Assembly (NCBI RefSeq): GCF_000247695.1
Contig: NW_004624743.1
Span: 5,228,522-5,292,521 of the forward strand
Direction: 5' to 3'
Length of the DNA: 64,000 nt
From: Heterocephalus glaber
Taxonomy: Eukaryota > Chordata > Mammalia > Rodentia > Bathyergidae
The translations under genes were made by a program, and so were the position numbers. The notes below the pieces were generated by a model. The model worked only from the letters and a program-made list of their open reading frames with translations, made no database searches and was not told where the DNA came from. This document shows, one piece after another, positions 23,331 to 34,941 of the stretch (within the stretch, counting starts at the first letter, position 1; every line of letters starts with the position of its first letter).

Positions 23331-26300
23331 CCATCAGTTCTAAGAGTTGGGAAACCTTCATTAAATCCTGTGGTTCAAATTGGTTCAAGTACTTTGTTTT
23401 GAAATTAGGGACTTTTCATGCTTGCTATAAATGAGTAGACCACTCCAGGATTTCAGAATGGTGATCTAATATGTCTTTTATTTTTTCTCATTAATTTAAT
23501 CTAGAAACTTTTATGTGCCTTAGTGAATATATCAGTTTAATTATAGATTAATTATAACTTTTATCCAATGATTTGATTTGAATTCTAGCAAGTGACTTAT
23601 GTCAATTCTTGCCTCAACTCAGGATAATGGATTTATGTCACATATACAATTAACCTCCTTGTTTAATATAATATAATCAAGAGACAAGAAATTAAAGATA
23701 GAGGTAAAGCAGTCAAAGAAATTGGAGAATCAAAGAGAAAACAAAGAGGCATAAAAGACTTTCATTACATCAGAGGGGAAAGTCATAAATAAAATGTATC
23801 TTCTTCTCAGAATCGGTGGTCACAAGCTTTGGAAATAATACGGCAATTCATAAGATCATCAAGGGTAATTTTAGCTACACATGATTTTTCTCTTGGGAGT
23901 ATGGCTTTTCAATCCAACTCATGGATAAGAAGAAAATCCATTTTATACAAATTATAAAAAAAGGAAACATCAAAAGCCATGTGTGTTTTAAAAAGATAAA
24001 TGAAATCAGTGGAGAAAGTGTCATATGACACGTCTTCTATCACATCTCTCATGGCAAATTAAAGCTCTTCTTCATCAGAGTAAAAATTCAGAAATCAAAT
24101 AGGGATGCTTCCTGCTTGTGTTTGGATTGAGATCAACTCCTTCAGCATCTGCTTTTCATAATAGGCAAGCATTCTTCCTCAGAGATCAGATAGTTCCTTC
24201 TTAAGTTCGAAAGTTTATAAGGTTTAGGAAAGCTTTACCCAGAGTAGCCTGAGCCTCTGCTCTAAATGTGATTACAAATGATCCTTAAATGTCGACTTGA
24301 CTGAATATAATCAGCTCATACTCCTGAAAAATGTATGTTCTTTTATGTCGTCCTTCTTATATCTGACAAGGTCAATAATACCAAAGCTGCAGAGTTAAGA
24401 TAGGATTTTTCCTCCCTGAACTACAGACACGACAACTACAAGAAACTGAGCAAAATATGAGATTGGTCAGGAGAAAAGAAATGAGTATTATTTAGTATTA
24501 GATTTAAAAACTTTACAAAACTTTACAATTTTGAACAAAGAAAAATGACATAAGAATACTTCAGTTGCAAATGCATATATATATATTTAGGCAGCTTGTA
24601 CGGGACATGACTTCTCTTTAATAAGTTGATGTACTTCACGCTTTTAACTTCTTAATTACCTTCTTTCCTAATGTCACTGGTCCTTTCTCATATATGCTAA
24701 TTTTGGCTTTGATTTATAATGTTCTCCTCTACTCACACAGATTAGAACAAAGCCAGTCCGACCAACATGGTAGAAAATAGATTCCATGTATGAATAAGGA
24801 CAAACAATAAAATAATTCAATTTTTGGTTGTTTATTAAAGATTGAGTGCACAGATAAAATATTGACCTAATTTTAAATAATCCAATTTTCCACATATGAA
24901 CATATCAGCCTGAAATTTACCTACTGAAATTAAAATAGCCTTAAAGAAATAAATAATCAAGAATATCCAGTGATCTCTTTAGTTCTTCATTATGCTTTGT
25001 AGATCATGAATCAGCACAGAAAGAGGTGAACAGTGAACAGGGCAGTGATATACTGCCACATGTAAAATAAATCGCATATTAGCTTCCAAAAAGTATTGAG
25101 AATAGAAAAGGAAAATAAAAATAGCACTAGAACCTTTAATAAGGTATAGCCCAATGAGAGAAATGTTATCATTACAGTAGCTCAGGGACCCCAGATACCC
25201 TCATCTTACGGGGAAGTATCATTGTGAACAGGGAATTTCCTACAGGATTTTGTAAGAAATAGTACATTTGTAGATCTAAACCTAGGGAAGGACAGAAATA
25301 GGCACACTAAACAGTCAGTAAATAAGACAGTATGAGCATGGGTGTCAACACTAATTTAAATATGAGACAAATAACTAATAAAGACACTTGGAAACCTTTG
25401 GGCAAATGGTAAGTTGGGATTTTCACACACACACCTGAGTTGTCTCTGTATGAACCCGACTTTTTTGGAGCACTGAATCTTTGAACACATATTTGCCTGA
25501 GATGATCTTTTCCCTCCTTTATGTCTTTGCCTAACAAACTCATCCTTCAGATATGACCTTCTCTGCAACTTCGCCACTGTGCTCTCAGAGTGGGTCCGGT
25601 ATCATTTAAGGGAACTTCTGAGAAGGAAACATGTTGGTGTATATTTTCATAGACTACAGATGAGTCTTTCACTAAGAGTCGCACACCTCATGGGGTTTGT
25701 TTCTAAACTGTGATTTTGCCAAGAGATGGCTAATATTTCCCAATGAGCTGTCTCCTTTAAACTGATGTGACTCAAGAGCTAAAGCAGAAGGCTAAAGCCA
25801 GTAGATCTTACTCACTGCAGTAACTTTGCATATCCTTTGCTATTTCAAAAACATCACAGGATCAGTATTGTGCTTTGAAGATAACGAGATAATTATAGTA
25901 AATAAAACTCTGAGACCTACACAGGACCATCAAAACTTACAGAGGCAGATGTTAAAAATTATGAAAACAAGGAAATTGTAATGTATGTGTCTCCTGTACT
26001 TCATACCAGATAACAGAAGTGAATGCGAATTTACATTTTTCTCATACTACAAGTACACTGCAATGCTGTTTCTAAAATTAAACGCAAGCAATTATTTTTA
26101 TTTCAATAATAACAGTAAAGTTTGTTCTTATACTTTGTCCAAGAGAGCCCCCAATACTTTGTCATATGAATCAAAAGGTCCTCCCTGCCTGAAATACTGA
26201 ATATATAGCTCTTTTTTCTCTTTCTTTTGTCCTGGTAAAAATGTGTTTTGACTTTTGGCAATCCACTGAACACAAGGTAAATGCAGGAAAGGGATGCGTG

Positions 26301-26460
26301 AGTTCAGTCAGGTTCTCCTCCTCAGAGGTCATGGCTCTGCGAGCGAGGTTGTGCACCTAGGTGAGGACCCTGGAGCCAGCATGTGAGAGAAGGAAGCCAC
26401 AGGCTGAGAGTTAGGCTGCTATGTGTCAAGCTGACCGTGAAAGTCAGTGCAGTGTGTGTG
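23331..26460. other. Unassigned AT-rich DNA
   Basis: No gene or confident repeat. Open frames are short and unsupported. Confidence 0.4.
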
Positions 26461-26466
26461 TGACTA

Positions 26467-26566
26467 CATCGCTGCAGCTTGGCTCGGTCAGTCGAACACC
26501 TGACTCTCATGCACCTGGGCCTGGGTTCAATTCCAGCAGAAGAAAAACAAAACAGAACAAAATAAC
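26467..26566 (+). mobile_element. tRNA-derived SINE of a different (Lys-like) type
   Basis: 'gcttggctcggtcagtcgaa' is an A-box-like start and 'gggttcaattccagc' is a B box, followed by an A-rich tail (gaagaaaaacaaaac). The anticodon-arm text 'cacctgactctcatgcacc' differs from the ID-like copies and resembles tRNA-Lys-like heads. Confidence 0.6.
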
Positions 26567-26589
26567 AAAGCAGTGAAAGCATGATCCCT

Positions 26590-26940
26590 AAACACAGGGC
26601 AAATCAGGATACTTGGAGGGACAGAGAAGCCTCTGCCTGGCTCCTTGTGGGGCGGGGGGGGGGGGCAGCTCCATCACATCCCCAGTTAGAGAACTGAATG
26701 TAGTGCCAGCCACACCCTGTCCATCCCCTGAAGAGCCACGCTGTCCCCCAGGGCCCCAGCACCAAGATCGCCCTCAGGGCTAATGCAGCCCCCAGCCTGA
26801 GTTCGGCTGGCCAGACGCAAGCGGAAATGGAGGCAGGGTCCGTGGCTAGGAAAGAGAGGAGTCCACAGTGAGCTCTCAGTCTAAAATAGGGTTCCGCCCA
26901 TGAGCCTGCGATTAGGGAGAGGTCAGGCAGCACTGTGCTT
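26590..26940. other. GC-rich patch with a G-run
   Basis: Clearly more GC-rich than its surroundings, with a G homopolymer of about 13 near 26653-26665. It contains a 109-codon minus-strand open frame without recognisable features. Could be an old LTR or a CpG-island remnant. Confidence 0.4.
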
Positions 26941-29686
26941 TTATCAGTTCCTTAACTACAAGGTAGGCAACTGAGCAACAGGAATGCACAAGGCACAGGA
27001 GGTAATTAGTGCACTTGGAAAGCCCATTAATGTGTAATGACAAGATAGGTTCCATACAAGAAACAAACAATCGGATGTTAAAGGTTTTTTCCTATTTGTT
27101 TCATTCCAAGCACTAAGAAAACAATTTCTTTGGGATAAATTTTGAAATGGTTTTAAATCAGTATGTCTCATTACACAAAAGTAGAACAGAAAATGTGTGT
27201 GTGTTCTCTATATAGTATGTGTACATCAGAGTTGTCTTTATAAATATATAGATATAACTTGAGTGTTTATGAATATAAATTCCATCAAGCATTACTAAGA
27301 ATGATATCGATGCTTACAGAAATTTAGATTTATATAATAAAACTCATAATTGTAATAAAAGCATAATAGGTATGGACAGATATATAGATGACTGAGTCAT
27401 AATTTATCTGAAATATACATTTAAATATAATTTTAATATCTTCTCAAATATGTAAAAGTATCTGTCAACTATAAAATCTGGGATGCAATATCTACTGGTG
27501 TGTAATTAGAGATTTGAGACATGTCCTTGTTTCAGATGGGAGAGTAAACAAAGATTACAAAGATGACAATGAGAAAATGTGACTTTAAATTAATTTGAAT
27601 CTCTTCTTTCTTCAGTTAAGCAAAGATATTATTAGAAAAAATTTGGATTTTATTCAGTACACACAGGGAACACAGTATGGTGACGAAATTATATTTTTTT
27701 ATTTTATTCAAGCTATTAGAAGTTTCTGAATCTTCAAAGTAATTCAGTGACACCAAATGAAGAGCATACTTTTTAATGCTATCCAGGCTGCGAACACATT
27801 CATTGAAAAGCTTGAATTTATTTAATGTTAAACTTTTAAAGGCCATAAAATAATGAATATGACTAATGAGCCTAGGAAAAAGGTGCTAAAACCTTTGTTA
27901 TGTCTAGAAAATGACACTTGTTGAGGTTATGAATGATGCGGTTTAAATTTAAGAAAATATGAATCAATTTTAATATAAAACTACAATTAACAATTATAGT
28001 AAAGAATTACTTTGAGATTTGTATTTTGATAGTACCAGGCTTAAGCTCAGATGGAAAAAGAATGGGTTTTGAATCAGGAAAACAAGTAAATGCTAAATGA
28101 CTTTACCTTTTATCGTTCAATTGGTATGCCATCTTCTGGTCCTGGATTTACTTTCTGAAGCAGCACTTTCATTGCTCCATTGTAGGAAGGAATGATGGGA
28201 CTGAATGAATGTTTTAGTTCTGTTAATTGATTCTACCTTACAACTGTGTTTTCCCAATCATCAAAACAAATAATAGGGTCACTGTGGTAAAGGATACGAC
28301 TAACTTTGACACTTTTGTAAAAAACCTTTTCCTGTTTACCCAGATCTCTGTTTCACAGTAATTACATCTAATAGACATTCACTGTTCCACAAAAAAAGGG
28401 AGAAAAAGTAAATCCCTATTACCCATGAGGGATATTTATTTTGAAGTGTCTCTTGTGGTATTAGGTTAATGTTGGAATTTTCATAGGTGCCATTGGATCG
28501 AAGTGAAACGTATATTTGTACCTACCACCATGAGAAATTTAGAAATTTGATTTTAAAAATACTGTACATTTTTCAACATCCTTAGAATCTATGCTTTTTA
28601 CTTCTTTCCTATTTTTTCACCGAGGAACTTCTTGCAAAAATATACTTCATTATATGGTGAAATAAGGTTAAGGTGCATAAAAAATATTTCTGAACTACAT
28701 CCAATAATGGTGGTTTTTTCCCTGACATCCAACAGTTGTGTTTTGACGGAAGAACTGGGACAGACATGTATGCCGGACCACCACAGTGTTAACTTCCAAG
28801 TCAGAATGCATTTCAGAAGTCCTGAAAGATTTTCCAGAAAATATCTCACAGACTTTCTCGCCAAGCAAAGGCTTTTGTTTTATATTTAGAAAGGAGGAAG
28901 GGTTATCCCAAAAGTACTTAAGCAAGAAAAATAACCACAATCAGTAATGTATTGTAAGGAGAGTAATTCACATTTAAGGGAATGTGGCTCTTTCTGGACC
29001 AGGAAAGGAAAACAAATGGAAAGGAGAGTCTGAGAGCGAGCTCAGGGAGGAAGCTTATATAACTGATGTTACAATTATCTCTTATGTATATTAAATTGAA
29101 ATATTCAACTGTTGTCTCTCCCTATTTACTGTTTTATTTTTACAAGACTATAAACTTGTTTTCCAAAGGATGTGTATTTTGTATTTCAATTTCCAATAAA
29201 AAGATAAACCCTAGCAAAGAATAAATGTCTATAAAAACTTACACATGGAACTCAAAGAGAAAAATTAGAATGTCTCTGAAATTTTGGGTTAAAATGAAAA
29301 TAAATAAAACATATAATCCTAACGGTAAAAGTAAAAAGAAGAAATGACCAGGTGAAATCTAACGTGCCATTCAGATCCTAGTTATACTTTGTAACTCTGG
29401 TCTGTTACATGTTTCTTAATATTGCAGATGACGTTTTTGTGCTCCAAATGTTGATAAGTGCTAGAAACACACATATGCATGTAGTGTGCTTGTGTTTGCT
29501 TGGTGATAAATGTAGATGAGAGGTGAAGAAATCGTTGGTGGAGAATTTTAAACAGAGATGAAATGGGCTAAAAGTCACTGTAGCTCTGTGCAATGCCACT
29601 GGTGAAATATTCATAAGGTACAGCCAGGACTGCTCTCTCTCTTACCAAATCATGAAAATATTGTGCAGTGTTGGACAGGAATTTAG

Positions 29687-29690
<4 letters not shown>
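26941..29690. other. Unassigned AT-rich DNA
   Basis: No gene or confident repeat. Overlapping 80-90 codon frames on both strands at 28600-28940 are uninformative. Confidence 0.4.

Positions 29691-29692
<2 letters not shown>

Positions 29693-29736
<44 letters not shown>
29693..29736 (+). repeat. (CT)n microsatellite
   Basis: About 22 CT units, followed by sequence related to that after the (CT)n at 31606. Confidence 0.97.
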
Positions 29737-29740
<4 letters not shown>

Positions 29741-30599
29741 CTTACAGGAAAGGTATTCTTAATTAAAATATAACTAACATTTATTAGTTGGACACACTAA
29801 TGGAGTTCCCTTTGTTATGCCACAATAGTAGTTGCTCAATATATATTAGAATCCAAATTTTTCTGCAAGAATGAATATTTGTCAAGAAACAATATAAATC
29901 ACCAAGAAGTTTTATGAAGATGATTTCTTTTATTCTTATTTTCTATAGAACTGTCAAACATAGTGAGAAACTGAACTAATTTAAACTATGAGGTTCAACG
30001 ACTTTTTAGAAAAGTAAACAACAGCATCATGAAACTGCTACTCAGCTGAAAACGTGAAACAATCTCTACATGAGTTAGCCCATCTTTCAATCAAAAAGAA
30101 TTCCCTCCTTTGAAAAGCTAACTTACTGCCTAGATTTTTAATAACGTAAGTTTTCCCCATGTTTTGAGCTTTATTAAATTGGAAAAATAGTCTTTTTTGT
30201 ATCATTTTTGAAACCTTATTCTTCAGATAAGTTTTTTGTTTTTAAAATTGAACCACTTTTCTATAGTTATAATTTATACAATTTTATGGCTGTAGTGCAA
30301 ACCATGAATTTCTTTGGATTCAAAGTTGTTATGAATTATGTCACTATAAGTATATATATATGTGCATGTGTATATATATGTATATATATTACATGTATGT
30401 ATGTATATAGGTATTTACACTCATTTTATTGTTTATATAACCCTAGGTATTCAAATGTTGGATCCTGGAATGTGCTTGTGATGGATATAAAATAACATTA
30501 AACAGTTTTCCAAATTAGATGGATAAATTTATACTCCCAATAAATAAAAAAATATTATATTACCAGGAATGCCTAGAAGATTCTGCATGGTCCATATGC
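29737..30599. other. Unassigned AT-rich DNA with TA/TG low complexity
   Basis: Includes an alternating pyrimidine-purine (TA/TG) tract at about 30349-30412. No gene. Confidence 0.5.
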
Positions 30600-33140
30600 T
30601 GGTGAGAACATGACATTGTCAGCGATAGCAATTTTAGCTTTGCTTTGCAATTCATTGAAAATTAGTACTATCAATATGCTTCATGTGTCTTTGAATACGA
30701 CATAGCCTCTTTTATAAAGTTTCTATGCAAATATCTGAGAGTTCTTCCTTTGAATTCATTCTGCATAAGAAGGTTCCTTTTAAATAAGCACTTTTGTGAG
30801 GATGGCTGAAATTACTATTTCTTTATTATAGCTCATACATTTTTCCATTTTAACAGTGTTTTTTGATAGAATTTGAAGCACACTGTACTATAGCCCTCTC
30901 TTTTTTGGAGAAAGTGCATTTGAGCTCTCTTCAATAAGATCTTCCTTAATTCAATACCTGAAAATAATCCTTTGCTAATTTTTTTAGATAATGTATTATC
31001 CTGCCTCTCACATTTAGATATACTTCCATGTAGAACTGATGATTTTGTATTCACATATGGTGTGAGGAGGAAGTCAAATTTATATTTTCATCTGAATGAA
31101 AAATCTACCTAGATCAGTTTTTTGAAAAAAATGTTCCTTGTATATGTTTTGCTGTGATACATTTTTGTCACAACTTCTATGTATGTGTAAAAATGTGTTA
31201 CTGTGTTCTGTTTCCTATTAGATTAATGTATTCTTTAATACTAAAGTTTAATGTCTGATACAATAAGACACCCATATTTCTAGACATGTAATGGGCATTT
31301 TTTTCCACTGGAAGTTTTTATTTAGTTTTGATATTTCTATCTTAAACTTGTTAGAAAATCCTTCCATTGGTAACTTTTCCACGTTTTGTTAGATTAGTGC
31401 CTTGGTACTTTTCTGCTATGTAATTGAATTTTTTACATATACATTACATTAATTACTATTTGTAGCTAGTAATTTTATAATCATATTTTCTAGTTTTAAT
31501 AATCTATTCTCTCATAGTTTAGTTTTTTTCTTACTCCTAATTACATTAGTCCTAAATAATGAAAATGTTTTTGCAATATTGAACTGAGGAATGTTAGCAT
31601 TTCTCTGTCTCTCTCTCTCTCTCACACATATTTGCAGGAAAGCTTTCTTAATTTTTAAAAGAGTTCATTAACATTTATCAATCGTGCATATTAATGAGGT
31701 TCAGTTCAGAGCAGTCTTTAGGACTTATTTTGCTCCTAAACTGAGACGGTGTCCTTTGTATGTCATGGTGTTTCCATGCAGAGAAGAACTCGAAGTTTTT
31801 CTGCCCTGGCTGTGGTAGAGGAAGGCTGTCTGCCGGGAGTGACTGGTTCTTACTCCTGTGAAATGAGTATTCTCTGAAATATGCATGCTGTCTAACACTG
31901 TGCTGAGGTCTCTGGTCCAGATCCTGTGTTTTCATCTGGTGCTGAGGTGAAATGTCCAGTCCCTTCAATTACTGAATATATATTTAAATGGTTAGCTTCT
32001 ACATTTCCTTACATATTTGGAGGTATTTTCTCCAGTTATATTTTCAACATATTCTTGTTATGTACATATACAATTGATTTTGCTTTCTGTGACACTGCTA
32101 AATCTTTATGCTAATTTTGACAACTAGTTCTTTTTACTCCTTTGTATTTTCTACTTAAGGCATTGAGATATCTATGAAGATATTTCACTTCTATCTTTTT
32201 AATCAATATATCTCAATTTATTATATTATTGTCCTGGATAGATTCTTCATTGAATATTGACTAGGATGCTAAGAGTGGCTACTTTGCTTTTCCCTCTTAT
32301 TTCGGGTACAATATTTAACATTTCAATGTTGTTGAGTCTGATAATATCTGTAATTTTTCCTGAATATCACTTTGCAGATAGAAAGATTTTTATTTTTTCA
32401 TATGGCCAAAAAGTTTAAGAATAATCTATGTTGAAAACCATCCACTATTTTTCCTAAATCTTTAATTGCCTAAAGTAACATATTTTCAGGATTCTGAATA
32501 TGATGAGTTAGATGTATAGATTTCTGGATGTGAAATCATTTTGCATTCCTGTAATGAATTTGCCATGTTCATGATGAATTGACTTGTATTACATAATATC
32601 AAATGAGTTTGCTAATATTTCACTAAAGATGGTTTTCTATATTTATGAATTTTGTTCTATGTTATTTTGTCATCATGTTATTCTCAAATTTTAATTACAA
32701 GTTTATGTTTACTCTATGAACCTCCTTGAATATATTTTTATATTTAATTTTCTGAAAATGTATTGACATTTTTCATTGTTTATTCTCTAATTTCATCATC
32801 AAATTCACCAGTTACCATCTCTTTAAAGACAGTATTTGTTTTAATTTGTGAATTGTATTACCTTATTCTACAGAGTTAGTCACACTTTCTCTTTCATCTT
32901 GCATTAACTCACATACTTTTGATGGCAAAATTTGTCAATATTGACAGAATTATGAATAGTATATCTCTTCAGTATAACTCTTTAAAATTGTTTTATTGTA
33001 ATTAGATTGTCTAAAAATGGTTGTTTTTTAATCCTAAAACTCGGAATTTAAGGGTGATTTAAAGCTGTAATGTAGGATAATGTACCAACCTTTGATTGCT
33101 AGTAAACTTCACTAATCTTATTAAGGATTATCATTCGTTT
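30600..33140 (-). repeat. Old L1, ORF2 and 3' part, antisense
   Basis: Long reversed L1: 3' untranslated-like text near 31030-31480 ('attcacatatggtgtgagg'), then ORF2-derived text, for example around 32520-32680 where 'attttgcattcctgtaatga' and 'gagtttgctaatatttcac' sit in the expected order. Frames are fully broken. It resumes at 35073 after the retroviral insertion. Confidence 0.7.
31596..31975. repeat. Unclassified insertion with a (CT)n edge inside the L1
   Basis: A short (CT)n run at 31601-31622 is followed by about 350 bases that do not read as L1 and are more GC-rich (31690-31960). The left part, 'ttgcaggaaagctttctta', is related to 29741-29765. Probably a separate repeat inserted into the L1. 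Confidence 0.4.
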
Positions 33141-33143
33141 TAG

Positions 33144-33262
33144 TTGATTTTTTCTCTACCTCTCTCTTTTCTCCGTCTCTTCTCCTTTCCTATTCTTTGC
33201 TTTTCTCCTCTTGGATTCTCCTCCCCGTCCCTTCTTTTCCCTTTCCTTCCTTCTTTTCTCGT
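33144..33262 (-). repeat. Polypyrimidine tract (purine-rich on the minus strand)
   Basis: Almost pure C/T on the plus strand for about 120 bases. It lies where the tail of the adjacent minus-strand SINE would be, so it probably grew from that tail. Confidence 0.8.
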
Positions 33263-33348
33263 CAACTTCTTTTCCTTGCTGGCACTGAGTTCAAATTCAG
33301 GGTTTTCTCATGCTAGACAACCACACTGTCACTGAGCTACATATGTAT
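33263..33348 (-). mobile_element. Decayed tRNA-derived SINE
   Basis: Reversed SINE pattern: 'gcactgagttcaaattcagg' (B-box side) and 'actgtcactgagctacatat' (A-box side). No duplication was found. Confidence 0.55.
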
Positions 33349-33389
33349 TTGTGTATTTCTCAGATCTTCATTGACTTTTTCTAACATTT

Positions 33390-33395
33390 GCATAT
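33390..33395 (+). repeat. Target-site duplication, left copy
   Basis: gcatat, identical to 35067-35072 in the same orientation. Six bases is the usual duplication length for betaretroviral/ERVK-type integration. Confidence 0.8.
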
Positions 33396-33930
33396 TATCA
33401 GGAGCAATGCTACATAATTTTAGGGAACAATCATTTGGTTAGTCTGGTTCTCCTGCCTAGAGCCCGGCTATGGAATTCCAAGACATAATTCCATTTTGGC
33501 CTCCGGTCACAACTGAGACCTCAATGATCCAGTGATGTTGTGATTCTCCAGGATAAGACTACACCAGATGAACACATGCTGGGAGGAACCAAATCTTCAT
33601 CTGCATAGTTTCTCATTGTTCTTGGATTTCTGCAACCCCCGAGTCTTTTGTTACACCTTGTTTATCCCAATGTGAGGTACTGAACTCTGCATTTCATTTG
33701 TTATACCTGTTTCTCCTGATGTAGTGAATAAAAGGTGCTGCAAGCTCGGGGTCTTTCGTCTTTGCTGCCCAGAGCAGCACTGATCAGACTCAAGGCTCAG
33801 CATCTTCTCCAAGTCTCATTTTTCTACCTTTCCTGCATAATAAGTTAATTTGCCTTGTGCTGCCGTGGCTCACAGGAGACTAGGACTCACTGCAGGGGTT
33901 CTAGTAATGTCCCCCTTCCCTGTTCCTTTA
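33396..33930 (+). repeat. ERVK-like LTR, sense
   Basis: About 535 bases. It starts tatcaggagcaatg (the opposite end has the expected tg start, tgtcaggagcaatg). An aataaa at 33727-33732 doubles as a TATA-like box. The 'gctcggggtctttcgtcttt' stretch after it fits an R region. U5 runs to just before the primer-binding site. The exact 3' end is uncertain because a terminal ca is not visible. Confidence 0.75.
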
Positions 33931-33932
33931 TT

Positions 33933-33950
33933 TGGAACCCAACGCGGGGC
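33933..33950 (+). other. Primer-binding site, tRNA-Lys type
   Basis: tggaacccaacgcggggc lies directly after the LTR and matches the lysine-1,2 tRNA primer-site pattern of class II retroviruses at about 15 of 18 positions. Its position supports the orientation of the left LTR. Caveat: the same bases could be read as antisense protease-side coding sequence, so part of the match might be coincidence. Confidence 0.65.
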
Positions 33951-34200
33951 AGATTTGGAAATCTCTTGGGTGAAATACATCTTTTCTTGAGGAATTTCTG
34001 GCTGAGGATCCTCTCGGGAATTTTTAAAGCTAACACTATTTAATTTTGGATTAGGCAAAAGCAACAATTGTGCAATATAATCTCCTTTTTCTATTACCCA
34101 GAGTCCTGTGGAGCTAACAGGAACACACAATTCAGGGGTACAATCAGAATCAACAATAGCCAGAATAACAGTAATGCCTTTCAAAGTTAGAATTTGCCAA
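33951..34200 (-). pseudogene. Retroviral dUTPase / protease-start remnant, antisense
   Basis: On the minus strand the frame carries the two C-terminal dUTPase signatures: a VDSD motif at about residues 11-14 of the visible stretch, and GDYIAQLLLLP about 30 residues later. It then runs towards the start of the protease domain ('YFTQEIS') before meeting the primer-site/LTR sequence of the left half. The N-terminal dUTPase part and the protease active site are missing. In betaretroviruses dUTPase is encoded in the pro frame between gag and pol, which matches the neighbouring nucleocapsid remnant. No function expected. Confidence 0.75.
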
Positions 34201-34600
34201 GTATCAAACCAATAGTTTTGGGGGGTGGGGGTCCATGAATTCCTGTGGGGACAGTTACCAGAGTCTCACCTCCCAGCAGCTATTCCTGAGCTCCCAAGTG
34301 TTTCCCTGACGAGGGAAGAAACGTCCCTCCATCACCCATGCTGTCTGATTTTGTACTTGTGCATGGGTCTGAACCGGGTACCACTGACTCAGGGGGACTG
34401 GTGCGCCCTGGCCCTGATCTCCTATAGTTTCCTGGGCCCAATTTCCATTTTCCCTGCAGCAGTGTGCCATCCTTATCATATTTGGAGTGGCAGGCTTTAG
34501 CCCAGTTGAATGCCTTTTCGACAGTGAGGGCAAGGGCCAGGTGGTAACTTATTTTCTTTGGGTGCCTGACCTAGAGGCTCTGGGTCAGCTTGTAAAGCCA
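34201..34600 (-). pseudogene. Retroviral gag nucleocapsid remnant, antisense
   Basis: A zinc-knuckle-like stretch sits at 34487-34531 on the minus strand: the first two cysteines (CPHC) lie in one frame, and the later FNWAKAC part lies in another, so a one-base frame break splits the knuckle; the usual histidine is replaced by asparagine. Downstream residues towards dUTPase include 'DKDG' and 'GKWK' as in the post-knuckle linker of class II gag. Matrix, capsid and most of gag are absent; RPL41 sequence replaces what should lie upstream. Confidence 0.65.
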
Positions 34601-34601
34601 C

Positions 34602-34941
34602 TGTAACGCTGTCTTCTTACAAAACTCTGCACCATGAGAGCCAAGTGGAGGAAGAAGTGAATGCACAGGCTGAAGCACAAAAGAAGAAAGATGAGGCAGA
34701 GATCCAACTAAAATAGCTTGTACATCTCTGGAGGCCTAAGGAGCAGAAATAAGGAATGCTGGAGGCTGAGGATGCCGGTACAAGTAGACTGCATGCTACT
34801 ATCTAGAATGTGTCTCAATGGATTTGAACTTTGTTACCACCTGATCGCCAAGACCACCTCAGAGAAACCCACCTTGTTCATAATTAAAGCAGTCCCGGTC
34901 GATCTTTTCCACTGGATCTGTGTGGCATTCTGGACTACTGT
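34602..34941 (+). pseudogene. RPL41: RPL41 retrocopy (processed pseudogene) inside the retrovirus
   Basis: RPL41 encodes the 25-residue, Arg/Lys-rich protein of the large ribosomal subunit. The start codon is at 34634 within the characteristic context 'ctctgcaccatgagagccaa', followed by W-R-K-K at codons 5-8; the stop is at 34709, giving exactly 25 codons. Codon 9 is a nonsense tga (from a CpG arginine codon), and other arginine CpG codons have become cac, so it is dead. The 5' untranslated region is recognisable from about 34602, and the 3' untranslated region from 34712 to about 34941 ('gactgcatgctactatctag', 'attctggactact'). The terminal part of the mRNA, its polyadenylation signal and the poly(A) are absent; the sequence passes directly into inverted LTR. 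No L1-type duplication flanks the retrocopy. Confidence 0.92.

Noticed and set aside
26604..26933. 109-codon minus-strand open frame
   Set aside because: GC-rich DNA with few stops; no domain, no start context, and a G-run inside the frame.
29693..29736. Possible CRISPR-like or other regular array
   Set aside because: Simple dinucleotide repeat; no spacer-repeat structure occurs anywhere in the window.
33744..33790. Small RNA gene suggested by the palindromic 'gctgcccagagcagcac' stretch
   Set aside because: It lies in the R/U5 part of the LTR, where short hairpins are usual.
34225..34500. 91-codon plus-strand open frame
   Set aside because: Opposite-strand shadow of the retroviral gag/pro remnant.
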